Below are positions 17,004 to 25,639 of a DNA stretch of 64,000 bases, in pieces (the stretch's first letter is position 1; every line of letters begins with the position of its first letter). The DNA is from Martinezella dioscoreae (lineage in GTDB: Bacteria > Pseudomonadota > Alphaproteobacteria > Rhizobiales > Rhizobiaceae). The DNA is taken from NCBI RefSeq assembly GCF_009176305.1, contig NZ_BLAJ01000002.1:1-64000 (forward strand). The letters run 5' to 3'. The translations under genes were made by a program, and so were the position numbers. Under the pieces are notes generated by a model. That model was given only the letters and a program-made list of their open reading frames with translations, did no database searches and was not told the DNA's origin.

Positions 17004-18746
17004 ATGACCGATAGGACCACCGATCTGAAACAACGCTTCTCGCAGCTTCAAGACGGAGATGTCGATGTTGTCATCCTCGGCGCAGGCGTCAATGGCGCGG
17101 GGCTGTTTCGCGATCTGTCGCTGCAGGGCATCAACTGCCTGATCGTCGATAAATCAGATTTCGGCTCGGGAACGAGTGCTGCGCCATCCAGGCTGATCCA
17201 TGGTGGCCTGAAATATCTGGAAACAGGCGAATTCGGCCTGGTCGCGCAATCGGCGCTTGAGCGAAACCTTCTGCTCAGGAACGCGCCGCATTGCGTCGAA
17301 GCACTGCCGACCTTCGTGCCGATCTTCTCATGGACACGCGGCATCTGGGCAGCCCTACGCACGCTGACGGGTTCGACCACCGCCCCGCGCAGCCGTGGCG
17401 CCTTGCTTATCAAGATCGGGCTCGCGCTCTACGACTTCTTCGGTTCGCGCAACCGTGTCATGCCGCGCCACCGGTTCCTTTTGAAGCGCCGGGCGCTGAA
17501 GGAAATGCCGCATGTCACGCCTGAGATCGTCGCCGGCGGTATCTATTACGATGCCAAGATCAGCCGGCCGGAGCGACTGGTCTACGAGCTCGTCAATGAC
17601 GGGCTAGAGGCAAACAAGGGCTCGCTTGCCGCAAATGCGACAAGGCTTGTTTCGTCAGCCGACGGCCTGCTGACCTTCCAGCGCGCGGACGGCTATGCCT
17701 TTTCGGCCAAGCCGAAGCTCGTGATCAATGCCGCCGGTCCATGGATCGATCATGTCAACGCGGCTCTTGGAGCACCCGCCCATCTGATCGGCGGCACCAA
17801 GGGATCGCATATCTTGCTCGATCATCCCGAACTGGTGCGCAGCCTCAACGGCCACATGATCTATTTCGAAGCCGATGACGGGCGCATCTGCCTGGTCTAC
17901 GGCTATCTCGGCCAGGCGCTTGTAGGATCGACCGATATCCCTTGCGACGATCCAGACAATGTTCGCTGCGAAGAGCCGGAGATCGACTATTTTCTCGACA
18001 GCCTCAGGTCGCTCCTTCCGAGCCTGCGCTTCGACCGCGATCAGGTGACCTACAGCTATAGCGGCATCCGCCCCCTGCCCGCCTCGGACGCCTCGTCACC
18101 GGGCCTGATCAGCCGCGATCACTCCGCACCCGTCTTCGAGCCGCAGGTCGGACGTCCCTTTCCGATCATTTCTCTGGTCGGCGGCAAATGGACCACGTTC
18201 CGCGGCTTTGCCGAAGAGGTTGCCGATACCGTGCTGGCGCGTCTTCAACGCAGCCGCAAGACGTCCACGGAGCGGCTTGCGATCGGCGGCGGCCGGGATT
18301 TCCCGGTCAATTTCGATGAGCGGGCGAGCTGGAGCAAGTCAGTGGCGGCAAAGGCCGGCGTCGAAGCCAGCAGAGCGGACGAGCTGCTCAGCCGATACGG
18401 TACGACTGCCGCAGCTATTCTCACTCGCCCTTCGGACTATAAAGACGGCCAACGCATCAGCGGCGCACCCCGCCACAGCGCGCTCGAGATCGATTGGATC
18501 GCGCGGCAGGAGATGGTCGTACATCTCTCCGACATCGTCTTCCGGCGTACGACCATGGCGATCGAGGGCCTGCTGACGATCCAGGGATTACGCGAAATCG
18601 GTGCAATCGCTGCAGCAGCCCTGCAGTGGGACGCACAGCGACTGGCCAAGGAGATCGACGATGTCGTTGTATCGCTGTCGAAATTTCACGGCCAGACGCT
18701 GAGCGAAGAAAGCGTGCGCCAGGCGGCAGGCCCGGCGGCACGCTGA
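17004..18746 (+). CDS. GlpD-family FAD-dependent polyol-phosphate dehydrogenase
   Basis: 580 residues, longer than EryB (503). FAD-binding N-terminus VVILGAGVNGAGLFRDLSLQ and IVDKSDFGSGTSAAPSRL with IHGGLKYLE; central NAAGPWIDHV and GGTKGSHILLDH; SLVGGKWTTFRGFAEEVAD; C-terminal helical cap. Classical glycerol-3-phosphate dehydrogenase is one possibility, but pairing with an FGGY kinase that is not an obvious GlpK, and proximity to the ery locus, suggest a related polyol phosphate. Quinone-linked, membrane-associated by family. It converges on the aldolase gene with only nine bases between stop codons. Confidence 0.8.
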   Translation: MTDRTTDLKQRFSQLQDGDVDVVILGAGVNGAGLFRDLSLQGINCLIVDKSDFGSGTSAAPSRLIHGGLKYLETGEFGLVAQSALERNLLLRNAPHCVEALPTFVPIFSWTRGIWAALRTLTGSTTAPRSRGALLIKIGLALYDFFGSRNRVMPRHRFLLKRRALKEMPHVTPEIVAGGIYYDAKISRPERLVYELVNDGLEANKGSLAANATRLVSSADGLLTFQRADGYAFSAKPKLVINAAGPWIDHVNAALGAPAHLIGGTKGSHILLDHPELVRSLNGHMIYFEADDGRICLVYGYLGQALVGSTDIPCDDPDNVRCEEPEIDYFLDSLRSLLPSLRFDRDQVTYSYSGIRPLPASDASSPGLISRDHSAPVFEPQVGRPFPIISLVGGKWTTFRGFAEEVADTVLARLQRSRKTSTERLAIGGGRDFPVNFDERASWSKSVAAKAGVEASRADELLSRYGTTAAAILTRPSDYKDGQRISGAPRHSALEIDWIARQEMVVHLSDIVFRRTTMAIEGLLTIQGLREIGAIAAAALQWDAQRLAKEIDDVVVSLSKFHGQTLSEESVRQAAGPAAR

Positions 18747-18755
18747 TCATCTGGC

Positions 18756-19820
18756 TCAGGAGAAAACCGGGTCGAGCGAACCGGATTTGTAACGCCTGGC
18801 CATTTCGGCAACGGAAAGCGGCTGGAGACGCGAAGCGTGGCCGGCCGTGCCGAACTGTTCGAAGCGCTCCTTGCAGAGCTTCGTCAGTGCAGCCATAGCG
18901 GGCTTCATATATTTACGAGGATCGAACTCGCTCGGATCCTCCTGCAGCACGCGGCGGATCTGGCCCGTCATCGCCATCCGGCCATCGGTATCGATGTTGA
19001 TCTTGCGTACGCCGTTCTTGATGCCGCGCTGGATCTCTTCGACCGGCACGCCCCAAGTCGGCTTCATCTTGCCGCCGTATCTGTTGATGATCTCCTGCAA
19101 CTCCTCGGGCACCGAGGAGGAGCCATGCATGACAAGGTGGGTATTGGGCAGCTTGCGATGGATCTCCTCGATCACGCTCATCGCCAGCACCGAACCATCC
19201 GGTTTGCGCGTGAACTTATAGGCGCCATGCGAGGTGCCCATGGCAATCGCCAGCGCGTCGACCTTGGTCTCGCGCACGAATTTAACCGCCTCGTCCGGAT
19301 TGGTGAGCAACTGATCATGAGACAGCTTGCCTTCCGCCCCATGACCATCCTCAGCTTCGCCCATGCCGGTTTCCAGCGAGCCGAGCACGCCAAGCTCACC
19401 CTCGACGGAAATGCCGCCGAGATGTGCCATGTCGGTCACCGTCTTGGTCACGCCGACATTGTAGTCCCAATCTGCCGGCGTCTTGGCATCCGCCTTCAGA
19501 GATCCATCCATCATGACCGAGGTGAAGCCGGCCTGGATCGCCGTCATGCAGCTCGAGGGATCGTTGCCATGATCCAGATGCACGCAGACGGGAATATGCG
19601 GGTAGATTTCCACGACTGCGTCCATCATGTGTTTCAGCATGATGTCGTTGGCATAAGCCCTGGCCCCCCTCGACGCCTGCATGATCACGGGCGCGTTGAC
19701 CGCATCGGCCGCTTCCATGATGGCGAGCGCCTGTTCCATATTGTTGATATTGAAAGCTGGAACGCCGTAGCCGTTTTCAGCGGCGTGATCGAGCAATTGC
19801 CTTAAGGTGATACGTGCCAT
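18756..19820 (-). CDS. cbbA: Class II fructose-bisphosphate aldolase (CbbA/Fba type)
   Basis: 354 residues. Zn-dependent class II aldolase cleaving fructose 1,6-bisphosphate (or a related ketose bisphosphate) into DHAP and an aldehyde. Seen: [30 protein letters not shown] with the Zn-ligand His, [28 protein letters not shown] and [12 protein letters not shown]. Length and sequence fit the Calvin-cycle subtype used by rhizobia for gluconeogenesis. Convergent with the FAD dehydrogenase gene. Whether it serves polyol breakdown here or general carbon metabolism is open. Confidence 0.9.
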   Translation of the reverse strand: MARITLRQLLDHAAENGYGVPAFNINNMEQALAIMEAADAVNAPVIMQASRGARAYANDIMLKHMMDAVVEIYPHIPVCVHLDHGNDPSSCMTAIQAGFTSVMMDGSLKADAKTPADWDYNVGVTKTVTDMAHLGGISVEGELGVLGSLETGMGEAEDGHGAEGKLSHDQLLTNPDEAVKFVRETKVDALAIAMGTSHGAYKFTRKPDGSVLAMSVIEEIHRKLPNTHLVMHGSSSVPEELQEIINRYGGKMKPTWGVPVEEIQRGIKNGVRKINIDTDGRMAMTGQIRRVLQEDPSEFDPRKYMKPAMAALTKLCKERFEQFGTAGHASRLQPLSVAEMARRYKSGSLDPVFS

Positions 19821-20356
19821 TCAACTCTCCCCTGGGTCATGATGGGCGGCTAAGATCGCGTGGATGTTGCTATTTGCCCGACCTCGTTATGGAGATGTGC
19901 GCCGTCAGTATGTGACTACGCTACAATCCGGCAAACAGGGCATGCAGACATCCTCCCGTACAAACATAACAGCAAAATATGACAAAATCACAGTTTTTGT
20001 GAGATTTTCTTCGATTTTCACAAGGAGATCAGTCTCGAATGTGGGGAATAGAGGTTACTGTAGCTGCGGGAGAGATCCGATCGCGCCGCGGCTCCATTAT
20101 TGATCGTCATTTTGCCGGCAACGGCGAGGCATGACGGGTCACTGAATAAACAATCGAAGAATACGCGATCGAGTCCGTGCTCCTCGAGCTGCTGCGGCAG
20201 CCCAACCTGCATTCACTTCCATAAAAACATTGACTGCTCATGGTTTCGCTGTTTTCTATAGATAAAAAACAGAAGCCGGCCGGACTGCATGAAAGTTGCA
20301 TGTTGCCTCAGCCGGACGGTCCTATTCATCAACATCGAATATGGGAGGAAAGTGGC
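19821..20356. other. Intergenic region between the aldolase and dehydrogenase genes
   Basis: 536 bases between divergently transcribed genes, with no convincing coding sequence. The stretch 19960-20020 is AT-rich and is the likely place for the aldolase promoter. A TTGACT at about 20231 and TATAGA at about 20252 sit upstream of the dehydrogenase, but the spacer is longer than usual, so the promoter call is weak. Confidence 0.4.
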
Positions 20357-21475
20357 GTGAGCTCGCGGATCATCCAGCTCGGCACCAGCCGGTTCTTGCA
20401 GGCGCATGCGGCATTCTTCGTGCACGAGGCACGACAATCCGGCCAGGATGCTGGTCCCATTGCTGTCGTTCAGGTTTCAGGCGCCAGCAGCCGCAGCGGG
20501 CGCGTCGCTGCCTTCGGCAATCCGGCTGGCTATCCCGTCATCATACGCGGCATGTCGGATGGGCAACCCGTCGATCGCAGCGTCCAGGTCATGAGCGTCG
20601 ATCGCGGCCTCTCTGCAGTCGAACACTGGGGGGAGCTGTCAAGGCTCTTTGCCGAGGATGCGGAATTCGTCATCTCCAACACCGGCGAAACCGGCTACCA
20701 GACATGGCCGGAGGAAGACCGCTTCGTCACAAACGGCCAGGTTCCGCGATCTTTCCCCGCCAAGCTTGCCGCGCTCCTCGTCAGACGCTGGCAGGCCTCC
20801 GGGCGCCCCCTGGTCATCCTTCCTTGCGAACTGATGACGGGCAACGGCCGCGTTCTGAAACAGACGGTCATCGATTGCGCCCGGCTCAACGATGTGCCGG
20901 CTGAATTCTATACCTGGCTCGACGGCCACGCTGCCTTCGCCGACACCCTGGTCGATCGCATCGTTTCCGAGCCGATCGAGCCGATCGGCGCTGTTGCCGA
21001 ACCCTATGCCCTGTGGGCGATCAAACGCGCGCCCGGTGTCCGCGCGCCATGCCACCATCCAAGCATCGTACTGACCGACGATCTCGCCCCTTATGAGCGC
21101 CTGAAACTGCATATCCTCAATCTCGGCCACACCTTCCTTGCCGAAATCTGGCAGCGCGAAAGTCGTCCGGCGGACGAAACCGTGCGCGCCATACTGGCCG
21201 ACAAGGGCGTAAGGGCGAGACTCGATACTCTCTACGAAAACGAAGTGCTGCCCGGCTTTGCCGCAAACGGCATGGGCGACGAGGCGAAGGCCTATGTCGC
21301 TACGACACTCGACCGCTTCCTCAATCCTTTTCTAGACCATCGCATCGCCGACATCAGCCAGCACCACCCCGAAAAGGTGGCCCGCCGCATCCATGCTTTT
21401 CTGGATTGGGCGGATAAGGCCGGCAGTAAATCGGGAATGCCCGAGCTGCGACAGATCGCGGCGCGCTATTCTTGA
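20357..21475 (+). CDS. Mannitol dehydrogenase/tagaturonate reductase-family oxidoreductase
   Basis: 372 residues. Polyol-specific long-chain dehydrogenase family (mannitol dehydrogenase, UxaB-like). N-terminal IIQLGTSRFLQAHAAFFVHE resembles the nucleotide-binding entry of UxaB/MtlD. ISNTGETGY, LPCELMTGNG and the catalytic-type motif KLHILNLGHTFLAE (Lys...Asn..His) are visible. I place the start at the GTG at 20357, with GGGAGGAAA six bases upstream; the in-frame ATG at 20240 would add 39 non-homologous-looking residues. NAD(P)-dependent, cytoplasmic. Could act on a hexuronate or a sugar alcohol; context favours a role beside the polyol modules, as inference. Confidence 0.75.
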   Translation: MSSRIIQLGTSRFLQAHAAFFVHEARQSGQDAGPIAVVQVSGASSRSGRVAAFGNPAGYPVIIRGMSDGQPVDRSVQVMSVDRGLSAVEHWGELSRLFAEDAEFVISNTGETGYQTWPEEDRFVTNGQVPRSFPAKLAALLVRRWQASGRPLVILPCELMTGNGRVLKQTVIDCARLNDVPAEFYTWLDGHAAFADTLVDRIVSEPIEPIGAVAEPYALWAIKRAPGVRAPCHHPSIVLTDDLAPYERLKLHILNLGHTFLAEIWQRESRPADETVRAILADKGVRARLDTLYENEVLPGFAANGMGDEAKAYVATTLDRFLNPFLDHRIADISQHHPEKVARRIHAFLDWADKAGSKSGMPELRQIAARYS

Positions 21476-21721
21476 GTGCGCCGATGAGAGGTCTGCTTGA
21501 GCCTAAACGAAGATCTGGGGGTGAAGTGGTAATAGGGTTGGACAAGTTAAGCCTTCCATCGGCCCTTAAGGCAGCGCAGGCCTGATCTGGGCCGCTTTCC
21601 AATTCAATTGCTCAGCCAAAAGTTTCGGAGTTCACTAAAGTGTCAGCGGGTGGAGGCGCGTTCCCGATCCACCGGCGCGTAGGCTACCTGCGAAATATGG
21701 AGATTGATTCACTACTCTCAG

Positions 21722-22711
21722 TTACAGCCGATTATCGACAAAATACCATTGCTCCATGTGCGAGCGCACTATGGGTTCTACTACCGTATTCAAATGTGCG
21801 ACATCATGAACAAGATATTTCCTAACGTCTGATCCTTCAGGGAGCACGAAAGGCTTCAGGGCCGTCAGCGCAAATCGCACCCCCGTCTCCCGGACGATAT
21901 AAATCGGATAGATCAGTGCATTCGTCCTTCGAGCCATTCGCGCGATGAGCGCATAATTGCCCTCAAGATGCACGGGCCTTCCGAAGAACGGCGCTCGGAT
22001 ATGCCCGTTGAAGCCCTCGTCACAGAACATCAGCAAATTGCCGCCGTTCTCCAGGATTCTCAGGGCCGGGCGCACGAAGCTGCGCCCGGGTTTCAAAATT
22101 CCAAGACCCGCCCTCTTGCGCAAGCGGTTGACGATATAGTGGCGTGAGCGGCGTTTGGGCGGGTCGTAATTCATGGTGACGTCGAGTCCCATGTCGAGAA
22201 GGCAATGCCAGAGTACCTCCCAGTTACTGATATGGGGCGCGATGAAGATCACCGGCCCTTTACTGCAACGCTCGACCAGTCCTTCGATGCCAATCATGCG
22301 AACGTGCCGCCGTGCCAGTCTCGGCACCACTGAATATTCCGCCATCTGCCGCCCTTGAGAATCGGCATAAGCCCTGAGGAGCTTATCGAGCTCTGCATCG
22401 CCAAGCTCGGGCCTGATCATCTTGAGATTGGCTGCGGCGCGCGCATAAGCGCCCTTATGGAATCGCGGAGCCAGAACCCGCCCGAGCCAACCGCCAAGGT
22501 CGGAGCAGACGCTCGCCGGCAATAGCATGAAGGCAAAATAGAGGAAGAGATCTATCGCGTTGTCGATATTCTCATAAAGCCAATAGCGCAGAAATGCCTT
22601 GCGCCGGTCGCCGCCAGCCACGAAATCGGCAAGGCGTGGAGCTTTCGGCGGCTCATAGGTCCAGGCCTTGCGCTTTCCGACGGCAACTTTCTTGTCCGTC
22701 TCGGTCGTCAT
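21722..22711 (-). CDS. LpxL/HtrB-family lipid acyltransferase in the siderophore operon
   Basis: 329 residues, lysophospholipid/lauroyl acyltransferase family (LPLAT; LpxL, LpxM). Seen: the catalytic HISNWE (H-x4-E) motif in IFIAPHISNWEVLWHCLL, the FCDEGFNGHIRAPFFG block, and an N-terminal hydrophobic segment. Family members transfer a fatty acyl chain from acyl-ACP to lipid A at the cytoplasmic face of the inner membrane. The ATG overlaps the stop of the P450 gene (ATGA), so the two are co-translated. As the last gene of the siderophore-side operon it may acylate the siderophore, or modify lipid A; the sequence does not decide. Confidence 0.8.
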   Translation of the reverse strand: MTTETDKKVAVGKRKAWTYEPPKAPRLADFVAGGDRRKAFLRYWLYENIDNAIDLFLYFAFMLLPASVCSDLGGWLGRVLAPRFHKGAYARAAANLKMIRPELGDAELDKLLRAYADSQGRQMAEYSVVPRLARRHVRMIGIEGLVERCSKGPVIFIAPHISNWEVLWHCLLDMGLDVTMNYDPPKRRSRHYIVNRLRKRAGLGILKPGRSFVRPALRILENGGNLLMFCDEGFNGHIRAPFFGRPVHLEGNYALIARMARRTNALIYPIYIVRETGVRFALTALKPFVLPEGSDVRKYLVHDVAHLNTVVEPIVRSHMEQWYFVDNRL

Positions 22712-24189
22712 CCCCGGCGCCTATGCAGTGTCACGGGCATGCCGTCACGCGGACGCAGCGTCAGACGGCATTGTGGCTGAACCTTATGTCCATCCCTGAC
22801 CCGAACGCGAAAACGTTGAGCCAAGATCGCCAGGCAGAGGATCGCCTCGGTGAGGCCGAATTGCAGGCCCGGACATACACGCGGGCCGGCCGCAAAGGGA
22901 ATATAGCTGTAAGGCGCTGGCCGCGCCTCGCCGAGGAAACGCTCCGGATAAAAGCGATGCGGCTCGGGAAACAGAGAATCCGTGCGATGCAGGATCCATG
23001 GCACGATCAGCACCAGTGCCGCCTTGCGTATCTTCACGTCGCCGATCTGGTCGGGCTCGGCCGCCTGCCGTGCCAGGATCGGTACCGGGGGATAGAGGCG
23101 CAGCGTCTCCTCGATCACCGCGCGGCACCAGTCGAGCTTCGCGACATCGTCGATCGAGGGGACCCGATCACCGCAGACAGCCTCGATTTCCGCATGAACC
23201 GCCTCCTCCACCCAGGGTGCCCCTGCGAGCAGATACCAGGCCCAGGTCAGGGTTGCCGCCGTGGTTTCGTGGCCTGCCATGAAGATGGTGGCGGCCTCGT
23301 TGCGAAGCGCCACGACATCGAGTTTCAGCTCGGGATTGCGCTGCTGCCGGCGGATCAGCAGTTCGACCATCGAGCTGTTATCACCCTTGCCTGCTAAATG
23401 ATCTTCGATCACCTGATCGATGATGCGGTGAATGCGTTTCACCGACCGGTTCAAGCTCGGCGTCCTGATGATCGGCAGCCCCTCATCGAAGCCGAGAAAA
23501 TAGCCGAAATTGACAGAATCGACCAGCGACTGGTAGCTCGCAAAGCCTTCGGTGACCGCATTGGCGCTCTCCTCGCCGAGATCATTGCCGAAGACGCTGC
23601 GGGAGATGATCTCCGCCGTCAGCCCGGCCATCTCGAACAAGGCATTGACCTCAGCGCCCTCGCCCAAGCTTTGCCAGCGGTCGGCAAGCTCACTTGCCGT
23701 GCTCTGCATGATCGAACCGAAGGCCGGGACGCGGTTTTTATGCACGATATCGGAGACCAGCGGCCGGCGCTGCTTCCAGGTCTCTTTGTCGGAAATGAAC
23801 AAGCCGTCACCCAGCAGATATTCCAGCGCGCGTCGCATCTGCGGCGTCTTGCGCTCGAAGTTCTCATGGCGCTTGGCAACCACATAGCGGATAGCCTCGG
23901 GCGAATTGACGATGACGAGCTGCCGGCCCAGAAGCTTGAACTCCGCCACATGCTCGCGATAATCCGCGCGACGCCAGATCGACAGAAAGTCGCTGCGCGC
24001 CTGCAGCATAAGCTTCAGCGGCTGGCCGGGCTTGCCGCCATAATAGGCGGCGTGGGCCGGCTCGAAATATTGCGCGGATTGATCGGCGTGTTCGACGATT
24101 TCGGTTTTCTGATCGAGCCAGGCCAGCATAGCGGTGCAGAACTTTCGCGCCTTGCGGCCGGTAACGATGTGAGAACGGCCGAGCGCCAC
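22708..24189 (-). CDS. Cytochrome P450, CYP102/CYP4-like monooxygenase
   Basis: About 493 residues from a GTG at 24189; an ATG at 24129 is an alternative start and neither has a strong ribosome binding site. P450 signatures are all present: I-helix oxygen-binding AGHETTA, K-helix EETLRLYPP (ExxR), the PERF motif as FYPERFLG, and heme-ligand loop FAAGPRVCPGLQFG with the Cys. The overall look, including TLRLYPPVP, is like fatty-acid hydroxylating families. No fused reductase, so it needs external redox partners. Overlap with the acyltransferase gene suggests the two act on one acyl-containing product. Substrate unknown. Confidence 0.9.
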   Translation of the reverse strand: MALGRSHIVTGRKARKFCTAMLAWLDQKTEIVEHADQSAQYFEPAHAAYYGGKPGQPLKLMLQARSDFLSIWRRADYREHVAEFKLLGRQLVIVNSPEAIRYVVAKRHENFERKTPQMRRALEYLLGDGLFISDKETWKQRRPLVSDIVHKNRVPAFGSIMQSTASELADRWQSLGEGAEVNALFEMAGLTAEIISRSVFGNDLGEESANAVTEGFASYQSLVDSVNFGYFLGFDEGLPIIRTPSLNRSVKRIHRIIDQVIEDHLAGKGDNSSMVELLIRRQQRNPELKLDVVALRNEAATIFMAGHETTAATLTWAWYLLAGAPWVEEAVHAEIEAVCGDRVPSIDDVAKLDWCRAVIEETLRLYPPVPILARQAAEPDQIGDVKIRKAALVLIVPWILHRTDSLFPEPHRFYPERFLGEARPAPYSYIPFAAGPRVCPGLQFGLTEAILCLAILAQRFRVRVRDGHKVQPQCRLTLRPRDGMPVTLHRRRG

Positions 24190-24287
24190 GACGCACGGTC
24201 GTGGTCACTATATTCATTTCGCAACCGCAGAAAAGCCCTCGCTTGGCCAAAGTAGAGGCTCTTCTTTCGCCTTGCGATCGACCGTGC

Positions 24288-25532
24288 CTAAAGCGCCTCC
24301 AGCATAAGCAGCTCATCCAAAGTCTGGCGCCTGCGGATCAAGCGATGGGTTTCGCCGTCGATCAGGACCTCCGGTGCATAAAGACGGCTGTTATAATTCG
24401 ACGACATGGTTGCCCCGTAAGCGCCGGCGCCATGAAACACGAGATAGTCGCCGACATGGGTTTCGGGCAAATCGCGCGTTTCTACGGTGCCATTGTCCGT
24501 CTGCGTGAAAACATCGCCCGATTCGCAGAGGGGGCCTGCCACCACTGACGGGAAGGTTGTTCCGGCGGTATCGCGAGGCGCTGTGCCTGGAATGACTGAG
24601 ATATGGTGATAACTGCCGTACATAGCCGGTCTGGCGAGATCGCTGAAGCCGGCATCGACGAGCACGAAGCGGTTGCGGCCCATCATCTTGACGGCTCTGA
24701 CTTCAGCAAGCAATACACCGGAATCGGCGGTCAGGAAGCGGCCCGGTTCGATCTCCAGCCGGATTGGATGGCCAAAGTACGCCTCGATCTCGCGCCGGGC
24801 CTTGTCCCAGAGCGAAAAGTAATGGGCAGGATCGATCTCTTCTTCACCCTCCCTATAGGGCACAGACAGGCCGCCGCCAGCCGAGATGGCCTCGATATCG
24901 ACATCCAGCGCGCGGCAGAAGCCGATCATCGCTCCGCAGACACGCTGCAGATGCCCATAATCGACGCCGGAGCCGATATGCATGTGCAGCCCGACAAGCT
25001 TCAGCGAATACCGGCGCGTCAGCGCCACGGCCTCCTGTAACTGCTCGAACCAGATGCCATGCTTGCTGGTCTCGCCGCCGGTATTGGTCTTCTTGCTATG
25101 GCCGTGTCCGAAGCCGGGGTTGATGCGCAGCCATACCCGATGGTCCAGCGAGCGCTCACCCAATTGATGCAGCATATCGATGGAACCGATATTCACCTCG
25201 ACCTTGTCGGCAATGACACGTTCCAATGTCGGCCGGTCGAAGACGTCGGCAGTGAACACGATTTCAGTAGCTCCCGACACAGTGCCTGCAGAATAGCCCG
25301 CCCGCATCGCCCGCTCGATCTCACCGAGCGAGACGGCATCGACCCGCACGCCCGCTTTGCGCATCTCTTTCAGAATATGAATGTTCGAAGAAGCCTTCTG
25401 CGCATAGCGAATGACGTCGAAAGCCGAGAGTTGCGCGATGCGGCGGCGGATCGCGGCAGCATCATAGATCCAAAGCGGCGTTCCATATTCGGCGGCAAGC
25501 GCGCTCAACGTTTCATTGGAAGGGATGGTCAT
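24288..25532 (-). CDS. Diaminopimelate-decarboxylase-like enzyme (fold type III PLP)
   Basis: 414 residues, LysA/ornithine decarboxylase group IV. N-terminal EYGTPLWIYD, the PLP-lysine region VIRYAQKASSNIHIL, HMHIGSGVDYG, GGGLSVPY, LEIEPGRFL, the partner-subunit Cys in GPLCESGDVF and the C-terminal GAGAYGATMSSNYN match LysA. The expected reaction is meso-diaminopimelate to L-lysine. A housekeeping lysA is normally elsewhere on the chromosome, so a copy in a siderophore operon suggests dedicated supply of lysine (or decarboxylation of an intermediate). It sits 107 bases after the transsulfuration-type gene and 98 bases before the P450. Confidence 0.85.
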   Translation of the reverse strand: MTIPSNETLSALAAEYGTPLWIYDAAAIRRRIAQLSAFDVIRYAQKASSNIHILKEMRKAGVRVDAVSLGEIERAMRAGYSAGTVSGATEIVFTADVFDRPTLERVIADKVEVNIGSIDMLHQLGERSLDHRVWLRINPGFGHGHSKKTNTGGETSKHGIWFEQLQEAVALTRRYSLKLVGLHMHIGSGVDYGHLQRVCGAMIGFCRALDVDIEAISAGGGLSVPYREGEEEIDPAHYFSLWDKARREIEAYFGHPIRLEIEPGRFLTADSGVLLAEVRAVKMMGRNRFVLVDAGFSDLARPAMYGSYHHISVIPGTAPRDTAGTTFPSVVAGPLCESGDVFTQTDNGTVETRDLPETHVGDYLVFHGAGAYGATMSSNYNSRLYAPEVLIDGETHRLIRRRQTLDELLMLEAL

Positions 25533-25639
25533 CTTGTCTCGATCGGGTCAGGGCGGGAATGGATCAACAATGAATAATAGTATGGGCGGAGCGACCGTGT
25601 CACTCCACCCCTTTCTGGATACAAGAGTGCTGCAGCCAG

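Noticed and set aside
18744..18758. TGA-N9-TCA match to the iron-responsive motif
   Set aside because: It lies over the ends of two convergent carbon-metabolism genes, not in a promoter; taken as a chance match and used as a caution for the others.
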